A program made the position numbers and the translations under genes. The notes beneath the pieces are model-generated. The model saw nothing but the letters and a program-made list of their open reading frames with translations, was not told where the DNA came from and searched no databases. Shown here piece by piece: positions 46,027 to 58,482 of a DNA stretch of 64,000 nucleotides. Origin of the DNA: Persicaria tinctoria (taxonomy: Eukaryota > Streptophyta > Magnoliopsida > Caryophyllales > Polygonaceae); NCBI GenBank assembly GCA_037127255.1, contig JBANSL010000004.1:14081967-14145966 (forward strand), read 5' to 3'. The number at the start of each line of letters is the position of its first letter. Position 1 is the first letter of the stretch.

Positions 46027-49000
46027 ATGGATCGATCGTCTGAGAAGGAGAAATCAACCCGAAAATCCAGAGAGGAGAGAGATTCACACAAAGATCACCA
46101 CCACAAGGATCGTGACAGGGAGAGAGGAAGAGATCGAGACCACAATCACCGTTCCAAGGAGCACCATCGCCACCGTTCCAAGGACCGCGACGGTGCTAGC
46201 GGCGGCGAAGATGATGACAGGTACGAACCTGACCACCACCATCGTCACCGCAAATCTAGGAAAGACAGAGACAAGTCTCACGACGACCTTCGCAGATCGA
46301 GGGAGTATTCGGAGGAGCGCGATTCGAGGAGGGACAGGGAGGGGAGTAAGGATAGGACTTCTGCCCGCGACTTGATCCGGGAGAAATCGTATGAGAGAGA
46401 GGGGAGTAGAGAGAGGAGCCAGGAACCCAGCCATTCGCACAAGAGGAAGGATAGAGGGGAAAGTGAGGACCGGAATAATGCTGCTGATAAGCGTTTTAGG
46501 GTTTCCGATGCTGTCAAGGACGATAGCTTTGGCGGTGAGGCAAAAGAGAGGAAGGACAAAGGTTCGAAGAATGATGAGAGGAGGGAGAAGAGGAAATTCG
46601 AGGATAGAGTCAAGGAAGAAGATGATTCAGGGTTTGGTGATGAGGTGAAGGTGAATAAGGGAGAAGATCTTGGTAATGGCAGGAGGAGAGAGCGAAGAAG
46701 GTTTGGGGATAAGGATGTTAAGTTTGAGGAAGGAAGTGGAGCTGTTAGCTTGGGTGATTCCAATGCCAATGTGAGTTTCTTGGCAACCCTCAGATTTCAT
46801 TGTTGCATATACATACATTTTCTTCAAGGATTTCCTATTGGTTATTTAGTTTGGCATTTCATGTTTGTAGTTCAGTTTTAGATTATTTGTTCCATAGTTT
46901 CTATCTACTTTTTTCTGTCATCTATAAGTTGTTAGCAGAATCTAAATTGCATTATGCAAGTAAGTTGTTTATCATGTCATATCCTTCTACTGTTATAATG
47001 TATATGTTTTTTATTCTTTTGCCATATTGCTTGCGAGTGTTCCCTAGAAGTTCTGTCATTTCATTCCATTACGAAGACACCAAGGTTTTGACTTATTCTA
47101 CATTATTTTTTTAATTGATTAACTGTAATGGTTAAGGTTTGTGAAATGTAAACAAGCCTTTTTCCATTTTTTTTAATGATTGTACAGGCCATGTTTAAAT
47201 TGATGCAAAGTATTAAGAGTTTGGTTCTGACTTGTGTTATTCTGTGTGGTATTGTTAGGGTGGTGTTGCTGAATCATCTAGGAATATTGTTGAAAATGTT
47301 GCTCCAAGCCATCCTCCTGTAACCAAGGTATCTTCAATATCTACCACCAATGAAAATAAGGGAGTTAATATTACCGGATCTCATGAGGTTACTGGAAAAT
47401 CTAGTACAGATGGAACATCTACAACTTCTGGGAAGAGTGGGAACTTGTCTCTTGATGCTTTAGCCAAAGCTAAGAGAGCTTTACAGATGCAAAAGGAGCT
47501 TTCTGAAAAGCTAAAGAAAATTCCCTTGGTAAGTGATCTATGGTTAATTTTGTTAAGCGTTGCTCCACTGTCTTTGCTCTTTTGGCTATGTAACTTGCAT
47601 GTCATTATTCTTTGTTTGCATTATCTGATTTTCACAATCAGAAATGTTATATTCTATTAACATATTCTACCTATTGGGATCATTCCGCTCTTCCAGTTGA
47701 AAAAGGGTGCTGGTTCAAATGCTGATATTAGCCGGCAGTCAAGTTCGAATGAGGAAGCTAAACCACCATCTACTGATGGCATACTGCCAAAACCATCATC
47801 TGCCACCGTAACGGCTTCTACATTTACATCAGGGAATCTGACAAGTCAACCTGCTGGTGCTGCAAAGCCTGCTGGTGGCATGGATGCTGCAAAAATAGAA
47901 GCTGTAAAACGTGCACAGGAACTTGCTGCAAAAATGGGATTCCGTCAAGATCCCCAGTTTGCTCCTCTAATAAACTTCTTTCCTGGACAAATGCCCCAGG
48001 ATGTATCTGTGATTCCAAAGCCTCCAAAAGCTCCCGTTCTTCGTCTTGATGCACTTGGTCGGGAAATTGATGAGCATGGAAATGTTGTCAATGTGCCTAA
48101 GATAAATAGTCTCAGCACCTTGAAGGTTGGTTGGCTTTTTCCCTTGCAGGTTAAAATAGCTTCTATGTAGTTTTGTTTGGTGCAACTTACAGATTTCAAA
48201 TTAAATATTTACAGGTTAATATAAACAAGCAGAAGAAAGATGCATTCCAAATTCTAAAGCCAGAGTTGGAGGTGGATCCTGAACAGAATCCACACTTTGA
48301 TCCTAGGGTGGGTCTTGATAAGAATAAAATTCTTCGACCTAAGAAGATGTCTTTCCAGTTTGTGGAGGAAGGAAAATGGTCTAAAGATGCAGAGATAATC
48401 AAATTGAAGGTATTTTGTCTTTATAGTTATTTATCACCCAGAAAGAAAAGAAAACACATGGTTTATAGCCTGGAAGAATTAAGTAAATGTATTTTCCTGA
48501 ATAATCTAACTGGGGTTTGAAATCTTTTGCAGAATCAATTTGGAGATGCTCAAGCAAAAGAGCTGAAAACCAAGCAAGCTCAGCTGGCCAAAGCGAAAGC
48601 TGAGCCAAATATAAATCCAAATTTGATAGAGATAGGAGAGAGAGTTATCACTAAGGAGAAGCCAAAGGATCCAATTCCAGAAGTTGAATGGTGGTAAGTT
48701 GTTTTGTTCTTTTTACTCTCTTTATTAATGCTGATATTGCATATGCAAATTCTTTCCCTCTTAGTTTTGTGCATCTTGTGTGGCTCCATGCTTTTGATGA
48801 TTAATTATGCTATGAGTGTTCTCTGCATGCCGCTTAATATCACTGAAGAAAATTCACTGTTCATAATACCTATAACCCCCTTCCTATAATCACTTTAATC
48901 CGTTCTAATTCGATAAGTAAATCCTTGTTATTATATCCACATTCCACATGCAGTTATTTGATGACCATTTCTGATGCTTCCCACATTTCCCTATGATAAT

Positions 49001-52000
49001 TTCAGTGCGACATCATTAATTAGAGTCAGTATTCTGAGTATCTCATTGCTCATGCCCTCTGTTATACACTTATTTGCTCTCCTGTCATTGCATTCATGTC
49101 CTGGAAAATTCACAAGTTTCAGAATACTGTATGATTCCGTTTGCAAGAGGAAGCTGAAAATCTTTCATTTTCTTTAGTTACTTTTCCTGATTACTGTTTA
49201 TTGGTTCAGCTATGTGCATCTAAGAGTCCTTGGCTGTCGAGTTGATAGGGTCATGGAAAGAATCTCACACTCAACTTAGTTGATAGATATTTCAGTAAAG
49301 AGGTTTATGATTGACTTCCTAAAGATGATGACATAGTAGCCCCCTTAATCTATTTATCGGTGACAAAAGCTTACTCAAGGCCAAGGAATTGTACAAAAGG
49401 GACTTTATAGAATTGTCTAGAAGTTTATTGTCACGATCGGAGATCGGGATGTTGTCCGAGTAGAGAGAAAGAGAGAGATAAGATATTAAGGAAAGAGATT
49501 TTGTATATTGATTTGATGATCAGCTCAACCACTGAGCCTAGGTCTTTATAAGGCTATTACATCAATTGGGCCTTACCTATCATAATCCTTGGCCCGGCCC
49601 AAGTCTAGGCCTATCATGACAATACCCTCCCGATTACAAAGACTTGTCCTCAAGTCTTAGTCACAAACTCAGGAAATTGGCAAATTATGTAGACCAAACA
49701 GTACAAGCCTAACTCCATAGCCTTTATAGAATGTGCCCATAATTAAGACCATGTATTAGATGCATGTGCAGAATCTATTTCAACAAGCATAGATCCCAAG
49801 ACTTTGAGGGGGGGGGGGGGAATTTCTTCTGAAGGTTGTTCCGTGTTCAATCTCACACTAGAACAACTCAAGTTGCTCCTAATTGGATTTTTGCAGTGCT
49901 TCCATAAGCTTCTGACAACTTGGAACTCAAGATTTCTATACTGCCCTCTTAGTACCAACCTATATCAATGAACAAGCCCTTTCCAAACACCAGCAAAAGA
50001 CATAAAGTTCTTGTTGTTGATGTTTATGATCTTTTATGCAGCGCAACACTTTAGCAAGCCCTTGAATTTGAACAACAAAATGTTCCCAGTCAAGGTTCAT
50101 TACCCGGCAACAACATCAGCAACCTCTTTTTTTTTTTTTTCCCTCTATCAAATGGCATCTGTAGTGCTTCCTGATTTCCTTCCTTACTGTTTGCCCATTC
50201 TTTAGGAGCTGCTAAGGAGCAATTGCAGCCCCTCAAACAACTAGATGGCAATGCCCTTTTTCCTCTATCTTAAGGCAATAAAATTGAATTCCCAAATGAC
50301 ATGTTGAGGATGAAATTGGAAGCCCATCGTCCCCAGTTGGAAATCAACGCCTTAAACTGAAGAACTTGTGGAAAACTAAACTCGTTCCCCATAACGGAGG
50401 ATCCAAACAATACCAATTTTATGTTTGGCATTTTTGCACACACTTTGTCCATATTTGCACCCAAATCAGTCCTACTAACCATTCTTTTATTAGCCAATCT
50501 AATTTTCATCCATTCGATCAAAAGGATGACCAAATTCCCTAATTCCTTGACTGAATCGCCATATACCATGACCTCACAGGGATTGGAATTTACCTTGAAA
50601 CAACCGGTTTGGGTCTGATGTTTTTCAATGTCACCGTCATTCTCCTGGTTTGACGTCTTCTTCAACTCTTCCACCACCGAAGCCTTAGACGACTGATCAT
50701 CTGCTGGAACCTCATTGATTTCATGCCTTTTTTCTTCAATTGGATTTGCGATTACTCCAACCTGCATAATCTCTGCTTCATCCCTATCGATTAATTCGGA
50801 TTGCGACTCATCAAGCACACTTTCTGTTGATGCCCGAACTTCACTCCCATAGGACACTTTCTGCATTTCTTGAACCAATGACGCCATCTTTCGAAGGTTC
50901 TCCTGGATTCTCTGGTGTTGTTCCCAAAACTCCGAAGAAGAAGTTGTTGCCGGATCTGCTCTTGGCGTCGGAATTCGATTTGCGTTCTCCCTTTGTCCGC
51001 CGGAATCAACCTGTTGACTCCGTTTAGTAATCGCGATTTCGCCTAGTTCTGATGCCTCACTTGGATCGATTCCCGGAAAAAGCTTCTTGACCAGTTCCTG
51101 TAGCGCATCAATCTTCTTGTCGGTGTCGGCGATCTTGCGGTCGGTCTCGGCCTGACGTTTTGCCGAGTCTTGAAAAAGTTGTTGAGCAGAAGATGCGAAT
51201 TGTTGGAGGCTTTGCAACTGAGCTTCGTTTCTGCGCCGCCTCTCGTCCATTGCTAGCCACCTAGTGTCGTCCCCCATGGCCGGGACCGGAGCTCTGATAC
51301 CAATTGTCACGATCGGAGATCGGTAAGTCGTCGGAGTAGAGAGAAAGAGAGAGATAAGAGATAAAGGAAAGAGATTTTTTATATTGATTTGATGATGAGC
51401 TCAACCACTGAGCCTAGGTCTTTATAAGGCTATTACATCAATTGGGCCTTACCTATCATAATCCTTGGGCCGGTCCAAGTCTAGGCCTATCATGACAATT
51501 TACAAGTATACAAAAGAGATATTATAGTGCAATTTTCTAGAACTAGTACCAAATATGCAAAAGAGAGATTTTAGAGGAAATAATATTCTAGTAACTAGCC
51601 TTCTGCATGTGTGTTTATGTACTTCCTGTAATATCTTTGCAGAGGCTTATTTGGGTTTGTATCACGAGTTTTCATTTTTTTTTTTGAAGAATATATAGTG
51701 AGAAGTACAGGGTATTAGTATTGTTCATTTACTCACTTGTACAAGTTCTTGTTGATCAATTCAAAGGGGGATAGATTGATTGAACCCTGGTGTCATGTTG
51801 TTATCATGGCGATGCAGATTACTACTTTTCAGCTCTCTTTGGCCTCATTTGATTTTGAGGCTGACAATGCTGTTTGAATTGCCCCACTCATTGCAGGGAT
51901 GTGCCAATTCTGCGTACTGGAGACTACTCTGACATTGTTGATGGTGGAACTGTTGATGATAAAATAAAAACAGAGAAGATAACTATCTATGTTGAGCATC

Positions 52001-52779
52001 CACGACCCATAGAACCCCCTGCTGAGCCGGCTCCACCGCCACCCCAACCACTTAAGCTTACAAAGAAGGAGAGCAAGAAACTCAGAACTCAGCGGCGTTT
52101 AGCCAGGGAGAAGGATAGGCAGGAGATGATAAGGCAAGGTGTGCTTGAGCCCATTAAATCAAAAGTTAAGATGAGCAACCTCATGCGGGTTTTGGGCTCA
52201 GAAGCAACCCAGGATCCAACCAGACTTGAAATGGAAATCCGTGCTGCTGCTGCTGAGCGTGAACAGGCTCATATTGACAGGAATATTGCTCGTAAGCTCA
52301 CTCCTGCTGAGCGCCGTGAGAAGAAAGAGAGGAAGTTATTTGATGATCCAAATACACTGGAGACAATTGTTTCAGTGTATAAGATCAATGACCTCTCTAA
52401 CAAAAAAACCCGTTTCAAGGTAGATGTCAATGCACAGGAGAATCGCATGACCGGTTGTGCACTCATTTATGAGGATTTCAGCATTGTCGTTGTTGAAGGT
52501 GGAAGCAAATCCATCAAGAGGTATGGTAAATTGATGCTCAGGCGCATAGACTGGTCTGCCAAGCTGCCAACCGAAGATGAAGATGAAGAGGAGGACGAGG
52601 AAAAGCCTACCAACAAATGCGTTTTGGTCTGGCAAGGAAGTGTCGCAAGGGCAAGCTTCAACAGGTTCCATGTTCAGGAGTGCCGAACTGAGGCTGCAGC
52701 CCGCAAATTCTTATCCGATGCTGGTGTTGGTCATTACTGGGATCTTGCTGCCAATTTCACCGACGAAGATCAGGCATGA
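46027..52779 (+). CDS. PRP3: U4/U6 small nuclear ribonucleoprotein PRP3 homologue
   Basis: Component of the U4/U6.U5 tri-snRNP, needed for spliceosome assembly in the nucleus; the Arabidopsis homologue (RDM16) also affects DNA methylation. Six exons: 46027-46770, 47259-47528, 47697-48125, 48215-48409, 48533-48693 and 51897-52779, all GT/AG and in frame, giving 893 aa. Exon 1 is an Arg/Asp/His/Ser-rich low-complexity domain. Exons 2-3 carry LDALAKAKRALQMQKEL. Exons 4-5 hold the PRP3 domain (NPHFDPRVG, FQFVEEGKWSKDAE, EVEWWDVPIL across the last junction). Exon 6 has TKKESKKLRTQRRLAREKDR and the C-terminal DUF1115-type domain (VVVEGGSKSIKRYGKLMLRR). Somewhat longer than I expect for plant homologues. 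The last intron (3.2 kb) contains an LTR element. No disabling change seen. Confidence 0.93.
49429..51497 (-). mobile_element. Gag-only LTR retrotransposon in a PRP3 intron
   Basis: Two 193 bp LTRs (49429-49621 and 51305-51497; minus-strand TGTCATGATA...ATCGTGACA) enclose about 1.7 kb. On the minus strand the primer site TGGTATCAGAGC (rc of 51291-51302) follows the 5' LTR by 2 nt, and a purine-rich GGGAGGGTAT precedes the 3' LTR. A relic reading LEDKSL before it resembles the end of gypsy pol. There is no obvious TSD: TTTAT left, ATTTAC right. It is antisense to PRP3. A poly-G run lies at about 49809-49819. Confidence 0.85.
50270..51277 (-). CDS. Gag-like protein of the intronic retrotransposon
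   Basis: The ATG at 51277 (MGDDTRWLAMDERRRRN) lies just after the primer site. About 335 codons, open. The N-terminal 100 residues form a Gln/Lys/Asp-rich coiled coil (QLFQDSAKRQAETDRKIADT), typical of gypsy gag N-termini. The middle is Glu/Ser-rich. I see no CCHC knuckle, protease or polymerase. Non-autonomous; packaging function cannot be judged. Confidence 0.6.
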   Translation of the reverse strand: MGDDTRWLAMDERRRRNEAQLQSLQQFASSAQQLFQDSAKRQAETDRKIADTDKKIDALQELVKKLFPGIDPSEASELGEIAITKRSQQVDSGGQRENANRIPTPRADPATTSSSEFWEQHQRIQENLRKMASLVQEMQKVSYGSEVRASTESVLDESQSELIDRDEAEIMQVGVIANPIEEKRHEINEVPADDQSSKASVVEELKKTSNQENDGDIEKHQTQTGCFKVNSNPCEVMVYGDSVKELGNLVILLIEWMKIRLANKRMVSRTDLGANMDKVCAKMPNIKLVLFGSSVMGNEFSFPQVLQFKALISNWGRWASNFILNMSFGNSILLP

Positions 52780-53429
52780 AAGTCTATCATCCAGTTTGCC
52801 GAGCAAAAACTTTGCTGTTCTTGCCATTTTGGTGCCAAGCCTTTTCTCCAGAGCCACGAGGAATGAATGCACTGTGGACCCAAGAAATAGTTTGGGCAGA
52901 TGACAAAACCGATCCTTTGTGGTGAACTAATAAACATAAAAGCTCCTACATATGACTTGTCGTCCCGTTCTTCGACAAAAAAAAAAACTTGTCCCCGTGT
53001 TTTTGCCATTTTGCTATCACTTTTGTTAAAAAACTTCAGGTTCATGGGTCTACCTCTATATATGTATTTGAGCAATGTATGTGCAGACCCAGTTGCATTG
53101 CATTTTGGAGTATCGGAAAACATCTTTTTTCGTCCTAATGTTTGTTGGTTTGAAAACCCAGCTAGTAGTAGAACAAGGATGAAATTCAGTAATTCACCAT
53201 CTTCTTGCCATTCATTTTTAAATTTTCTTTGAGATGTGTTTGTTGTTGAATGTTGGTATATGCACTTGAAATGTTTTTGTAGGATGAGATCGGGATGGGA
53301 TGGGACTTTCTTTCGAAATCTCACCAGGATCGGGATGGAATTGGGACGGGATGCGGAATGGGACAGGATTTGTGGGATTTGCCCACCCCAATAGATTCGT
53401 TTTTCTATTGCTGTATAGTTAAAAGGCAG
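52780..53429. other. PRP3 3' UTR and intergenic DNA
   Basis: Directly follows the PRP3 stop. No other coding sequence is credible; the open minus-strand frame from 53324 is a shadow of the UTR. Confidence 0.5.
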
Positions 53430-53800
53430 GCAGGATCCCCTGCAACCCTTCGGTACTCCACTCGGTGCAACACAAAATTATATCGGGTATAAATAAACAT
53501 TAAAAAAAATAAAAAAAATATTTTTAGATTCTATACCCTTATATTAATATGTTTATAAAATTTTATTATGAAAAATCATGTTTTAAAAAATAATAAAAAT
53601 TATTTTGTAAAAGAATCGATATTTTAATTGTCTATATTTTTAAAACATGAGTTTTTGTAATAAAATTTTATAAACCTATCAATATAAAGGTATAGAATCT
53701 ATAAATATTTTTTTAATTTTTTTTTAATATTTATTTATATCCGAAATAATTTTGTGTTGCGTCGTAGGGAGCGCCGAGGGGAGTAGAAGATCCGGACTGG
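53430..53800. mobile_element. Foldback MITE
   Basis: A long imperfect palindrome: GCAACACAAAATTA...GATTCTATACC...TTTTAAAA on the left matches the reverse complement of ...GGTATAGAATC...TAATTTTGTGTTGC on the right, about 160 bp per arm with AT-rich centre. The outermost GC-rich parts (CCCTTCGG...) are only loosely paired. TSD not resolved. Confidence 0.6.
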
Positions 53801-54660
53801 TTAAAAGGAGATTAAATTGTAATTTTCAGCTCATAAATGATTATGTTGAACAGCAAAAAGTACATGATCTTATTCACTGGTATAATTTTTAGGATCATTC
53901 ATAGCCACCCACGTATCTTGTAGGAAATTGACAGGCCCCAAAAGATCATTTTTTTGGGTATTATCCTCCACCGCCTTTAACGACTTTTGAAGTTCAATCT
54001 CTCTTCCTCTTTGTCTCTTTCCAAATTAGTCAGCGGGGATGTGTTTAACATCACTTATGATGCTTTCATTAGATGCATCTTGCACCAGATTCTTATTTCA
54101 ACCTCTTTCTATTCTCTCAGTATTTTTAATTAGGGTTGATTAGCAAATCTGTATATTACAACCCCAACATAGATCAGATCAAATCAAATGCCTGTTGCCC
54201 TAATTTTGGCTGTGTTTAGGGAAGGCGGTGTGTGGGTGGCTGCCCGGTCACCCTTACTAAATTAAATTAAATCATCAAAGCCCTTAAAAAAAATTCATTT
54301 TCATGGAAATCTGACTTATCATCCTCTCACCAAATCAGCACTCATTTTCTGTTCGGTTTTCTTCTATACATCCATAATTCGGTAAAGTCCTTTTATGATC
54401 ATATCTTTCTTTGCTAGTTGTTGTTAATTAACATATCTGGCATTTTAAAACTTCAATTGGACATTTTAAAACTTCAATTTGCAACTGTACTGTTGATTTT
54501 GAATTTCAAAGGGCGCCCAAACTGTGTTCTGATTACTGCTTTCAAATGATTCAATTCTGAATCTTAACCACTGATTCATCTGTGTATAGCAGAATCAATG
54601 AAGTGATCATCTGGGCATTTGAAGTTTTCAGTAAGAGTTGACTATATATAACATAAAAAC

Positions 54661-56458
54661 ATGGGTAGTATGGCTCCTGCATCCACAGTGGCTCTAGGGT
54701 CTGTTGCCTTTGGGGTCTTCTGGGTATTGGCTGTGTTTCCTGCAGTTCCTTTCCTGCCCATTGGGAGGACAGCCGGGTCCCTTCTCGGGGCGATGCTGAT
54801 GGTCATTTTCCGAGTCATGTCCCCTGATGAAGCCTATGCTGCCATTGACCTCCCTATCCTCGGCCTCCTTTTCGGCACCATGGTTGTCAGTGTGTATCTT
54901 GAGAAGGCTGATATGTTCCAATACCTTGGCAAGTTGCTGTCATGGAGAAGCCGCGGCGCCAAGGACTTGCTGTTTCGAATATGCTTGGTATCTGCCATCT
55001 CTAGTGCTCTTTTCACCAATGACACTTGCTGTGTTGTGTTGACTGAGTTTGTGCTCAAGCTTGCAAGGCAGCACAATCTGCCTCCCCATCCCTTTCTGTT
55101 GGCAGTTGCCTCCAGTGCCAACATTGGGTCCTCCGCCACACCGATTGGGAACCCACAGAACCTTGTGATTGCTGTCCAGAGCAAGATTTCATTCCTCAAG
55201 TTCCTGGCTGGGATCCTTCCAGCAATGATCTTGGGTGTGTTTGTGAATGCACTGATCCTGTTGGTCATGTACTGGAAGGTCTTGTCGACTCACAAAGATG
55301 TCGAAGATGCTGCTTCTGAAGTGGTGGGCGACGAGGATCTTACTTCTCACCGGTTTTCACCTGCAACAATGTCTCACATGTCACCCTCAGCAGATGGTCT
55401 GGAAGATGATCATAGCGTCGGTAGCATGAAATCGCTTTCTGGAGGGATTGAGACTCTTAGGAGCAGGGCTGGGTCACCGGAAAGTGAGGTTCACAGTGCA
55501 GCCAGTGTTGGCATTGAGCCAGATAGAAGCTCGCCTGCCTCAAAGACCGCGGTCATTGATGAGTCTCTCGGGCAGCAAGACGCTGCTTCTTCGAGATTGG
55601 CTGAATCCATTAATGGAGAGGTCTATCTGCAAGTAAGGAAGGTTTTAGAGGGGCAAAAGATGAATGAGAAACGGAGGAGAATGATATGGAAGACCTGTGT
55701 GTATCTTGTTACCTTAGGCATGTTAATAGCTTTGCTGATGGGCCTAAACATGTCTTGGACTGCACTCACCGCGGCTCTTGCTCTCGTGGTTCTCGACTTC
55801 AAGGACGCTATGCCATGTATAGAGAAGGTAGCAAATGCAAATGCAAGCTTAGTTGCATCTTTTGTCAAAAGTCTCACTATACCATAACCTTAACCATTGG
55901 ATCTTTCATAGCACAGGTGTCGTATTCGCTTCTGATATTCTTTTGCGGAATGTTCATCACTGTCGAAGGGTTCAACAAGACGGGAGTCCCAGGCAAACTG
56001 TGGGACATCATGGAGCCATACTCGCAGATTGATCATCCGGCTGGGATAGCTATCCTGGCTGTGGTCATACTCGTTCTCTCCAACTTGGCTTCGAATGTGC
56101 CTACAGGTATCTCAAATTCACTACATGGCTTAAGCTTTTGTGTTAAAGGCGATGGCACAAATTCGCGTATAACAAACATGGTTTCTTAACAGTTCTGTTG
56201 CTTGGAGGAAAAGTGGCTGCATCGGCTGCAGCCATTTCCGCATCCGATGAGAGAAAAGCATGGCTCATCCTAGCTTGGGTGAGCACTGTGGCCGGGAACT
56301 TGTCCCTCTTAGGGTCAGCAGCAAACCTGATTGTGTGTGAGCAGGCGCGTCGGGCTCCTCATTTAGGCTACAATCTTACCTTTTGGAATCACCTCAAGTT
56401 CGGGATTCCGTCCACTCTGATTGTCACTGCTATTGGCTTAACATTGATCAGAGGTTGA
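54661..56458 (+). CDS. LSI2: LSI2-like silicon/metalloid efflux transporter
   Basis: Plasma-membrane anion/H+ antiporter of the ArsB/NhaD (CitM) superfamily; the rice relative exports silicic acid toward the xylem. Exons 54661-55827, 55917-56106 and 56193-56458 with GT/AG junctions give 540 aa. Visible: a hydrophobic N-terminus with several membrane spans, FTNDT (118-122), [17 protein letters not shown] (151-167, the conserved NP loop), a long charged cytoplasmic loop (about 210-345), then more spans including [14 protein letters not shown] and [18 protein letters not shown]. The end LTLIRG-stop may be altered: the downstream exon duplicate (61623) has 8 extra bases at this point and reads on. 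Whether it transports Si, As or B cannot be told from sequence. Confidence 0.88.
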
Positions 56459-58482
56459 TGCCTAAATCTACTGTACTGGAAAGAACCTTGCTTGTTTCAA
56501 CTCAACAATTTGGGATCGATTCGTATGAATATGAACCCCTTGAATCGGATAAATAAACTGGTTGAATCTTGCTATTTTTGTTCTAGATTCAATGGGTGTG
56601 TGGAAGCTGTAATATGTCAATGGGGTTCGTTTTAAGCAGTTATCATAAGCTTCCTTGATATGTTGAGCAAACTGCACCGAATTCCAAGTCTCTGCCACCA
56701 TCTGCGCGCAACGATGTCAACCGTTGATCAGCAATAATTACACACAATTCTCAATCCAATTAGATTGAACTAACACCAGAAACTCAATCACCTGTGCCTC
56801 TAATCAGTAGTGATTGAATTTCACAAGCATCCATAAAGAGGTAAAATGGTACTCCGTAAATTTGGGGATAGAAAGAAGATAAATCAGTTATGAAGAAGCA
56901 CCGGAGCAGGAAACAACCTCATTCGGAAATCGGAAACAAGTTGAGACTATTTTCCGCAATTACTCATAAAATTTGGGTTATTTAGTGCAATTTTCATATT
57001 TACTCTGTAACTATTCCGGATTCCCCTTTCCTTTTGGTTCAAATCGAGTGAAAGGGAAGCAGCGCCGTCCGCCTAATTGCCGTCACCTCCGTCCGCCGTG
57101 AATCTCGCCGTCGCCATCTCTCTTCAACGCCATTATTTCACCTCCTTTTTCGTTCTTTGTGCGCCGAGTAGGGAACGAGGTAATCGTTTCCGCCTAGCTG
57201 CGTGGTCTATCTCTCTTAAAGCAGTCGGGGGTTTTGCTTTTGGTTACTCCCGTGTACCTGGACATCGACCGGAGAGTCGGAGAGTTTCTCAAGTCCTCAC
57301 TTGAGGTTGAAGAAAGGAATCACATACTACTCTTGTTGAATTCGGATTTCGGGTAAGTCTGGCTGGACTCCTCTTTCGATTTTTTTTTTTAAAAAAAAAA
57401 AAGAATTTTGGAATTGTAAACTAGCTTGATTGTGATATTTAATCTTTGTTTGAATGACTTGGATTTGAGCCCTTGTGTTGGTGGAATCACCTAGTGTTGG
57501 CAAGGGATTCGAGTCTGAGTGATGTGGTTTGTTTGTGTAGAATTTGACGCTTGAAACGTGCTGAAAACAAATTGCTTTGGTTCAGATTTTGGATTGTCTA
57601 AACCGCCTTTTTGGTACATGGGTGGGTAAATTTAATGGTTTGGAACCTGTAGTTGGGTAAGGAAGTTGATTGTTAGTTGCTGATTTTTATTAGAAAATTT
57701 CGGTTTTGGTTTACTTGTGATTGTTATTGTGCTTGTAGGATTGCTTCAGAACGACTTTTGGATTTATTGCTAAAGAGCTTGTTGACTCCTTATTGTTGAT
57801 TGAATTCAAGGCACTGGAAATTCTTGCTCTTTTTGCTTGAAATTTGAATTTTGTGTTAGCTAATTCTCTTTTCAATTTGAATATCATTTGCATGTTTGTA
57901 CATACAATGCTGAGCTGCAAGATTATTTCCTGCTCTTCTCCTTTCCAGTTTGAAATGTTATTTTTTTATGTGTTTGAATGATAGTTTGGAAAATGCAAAT
58001 GCTCATTAGGGGCTTTTTAAATTCTGGAATTGTGTAAATGGACTTGTGTTGTTGAAAGTTGAAACTTGTTGATGTATTCAGCATAGTCCAGCTGAGGTGA
58101 GTCATTTTGTTTTGTGATATGGAAGAAATAGCTGTAACTTTTATATGAGTTTCTGCTATCTTAACAGGTCTCTCAAGTGAAACAAGTGCAGCATCAGCTC
58201 ATATGGTCACTAGCATGCTATGGAAAAGGCATGGTAAGCAAGTTATTACATTGATTTGTAGAACCTGAGTAATGACTTGGTGTTTCTCGGGCTAATGAAT
58301 CATCTTTTTTTCCTTTTGTGGACATTTTTCATCATATATTGAGTATTCAAACAATTAAGCTTACTATATATTGATAGGAATTTGAGCTGATTGTCTATAC
58401 AATGAATGCTATATATCATGATGTTCGTGGCCTTTTTATGTGACACATCAACTTCTGCTATCTCCTCCACTCCTATCAGTTT
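56459..58482. other. Transporter 3' region and PPR 5' leader
   Basis: 56459-56700 is probably 3' UTR, since it is homologous to the flank of the duplicate at 61988. From about 57060, GC-rich DNA followed by a GGTAAGT donor-like site (57350) and an acceptor-like CCTATCAG ending at 58480, just before the ATG, suggest a 5' UTR with introns for the PPR gene. No other gene seen. Confidence 0.45.

Noticed and set aside
46084..46769. Minus-strand and alternative-frame ORFs over PRP3 exon 1
   Set aside because: Shadows of the Arg/Asp/His-repetitive coding strand.
52770..53324. 184-codon minus-strand frame
   Set aside because: Antisense to the PRP3 3' UTR, no recognised motif.
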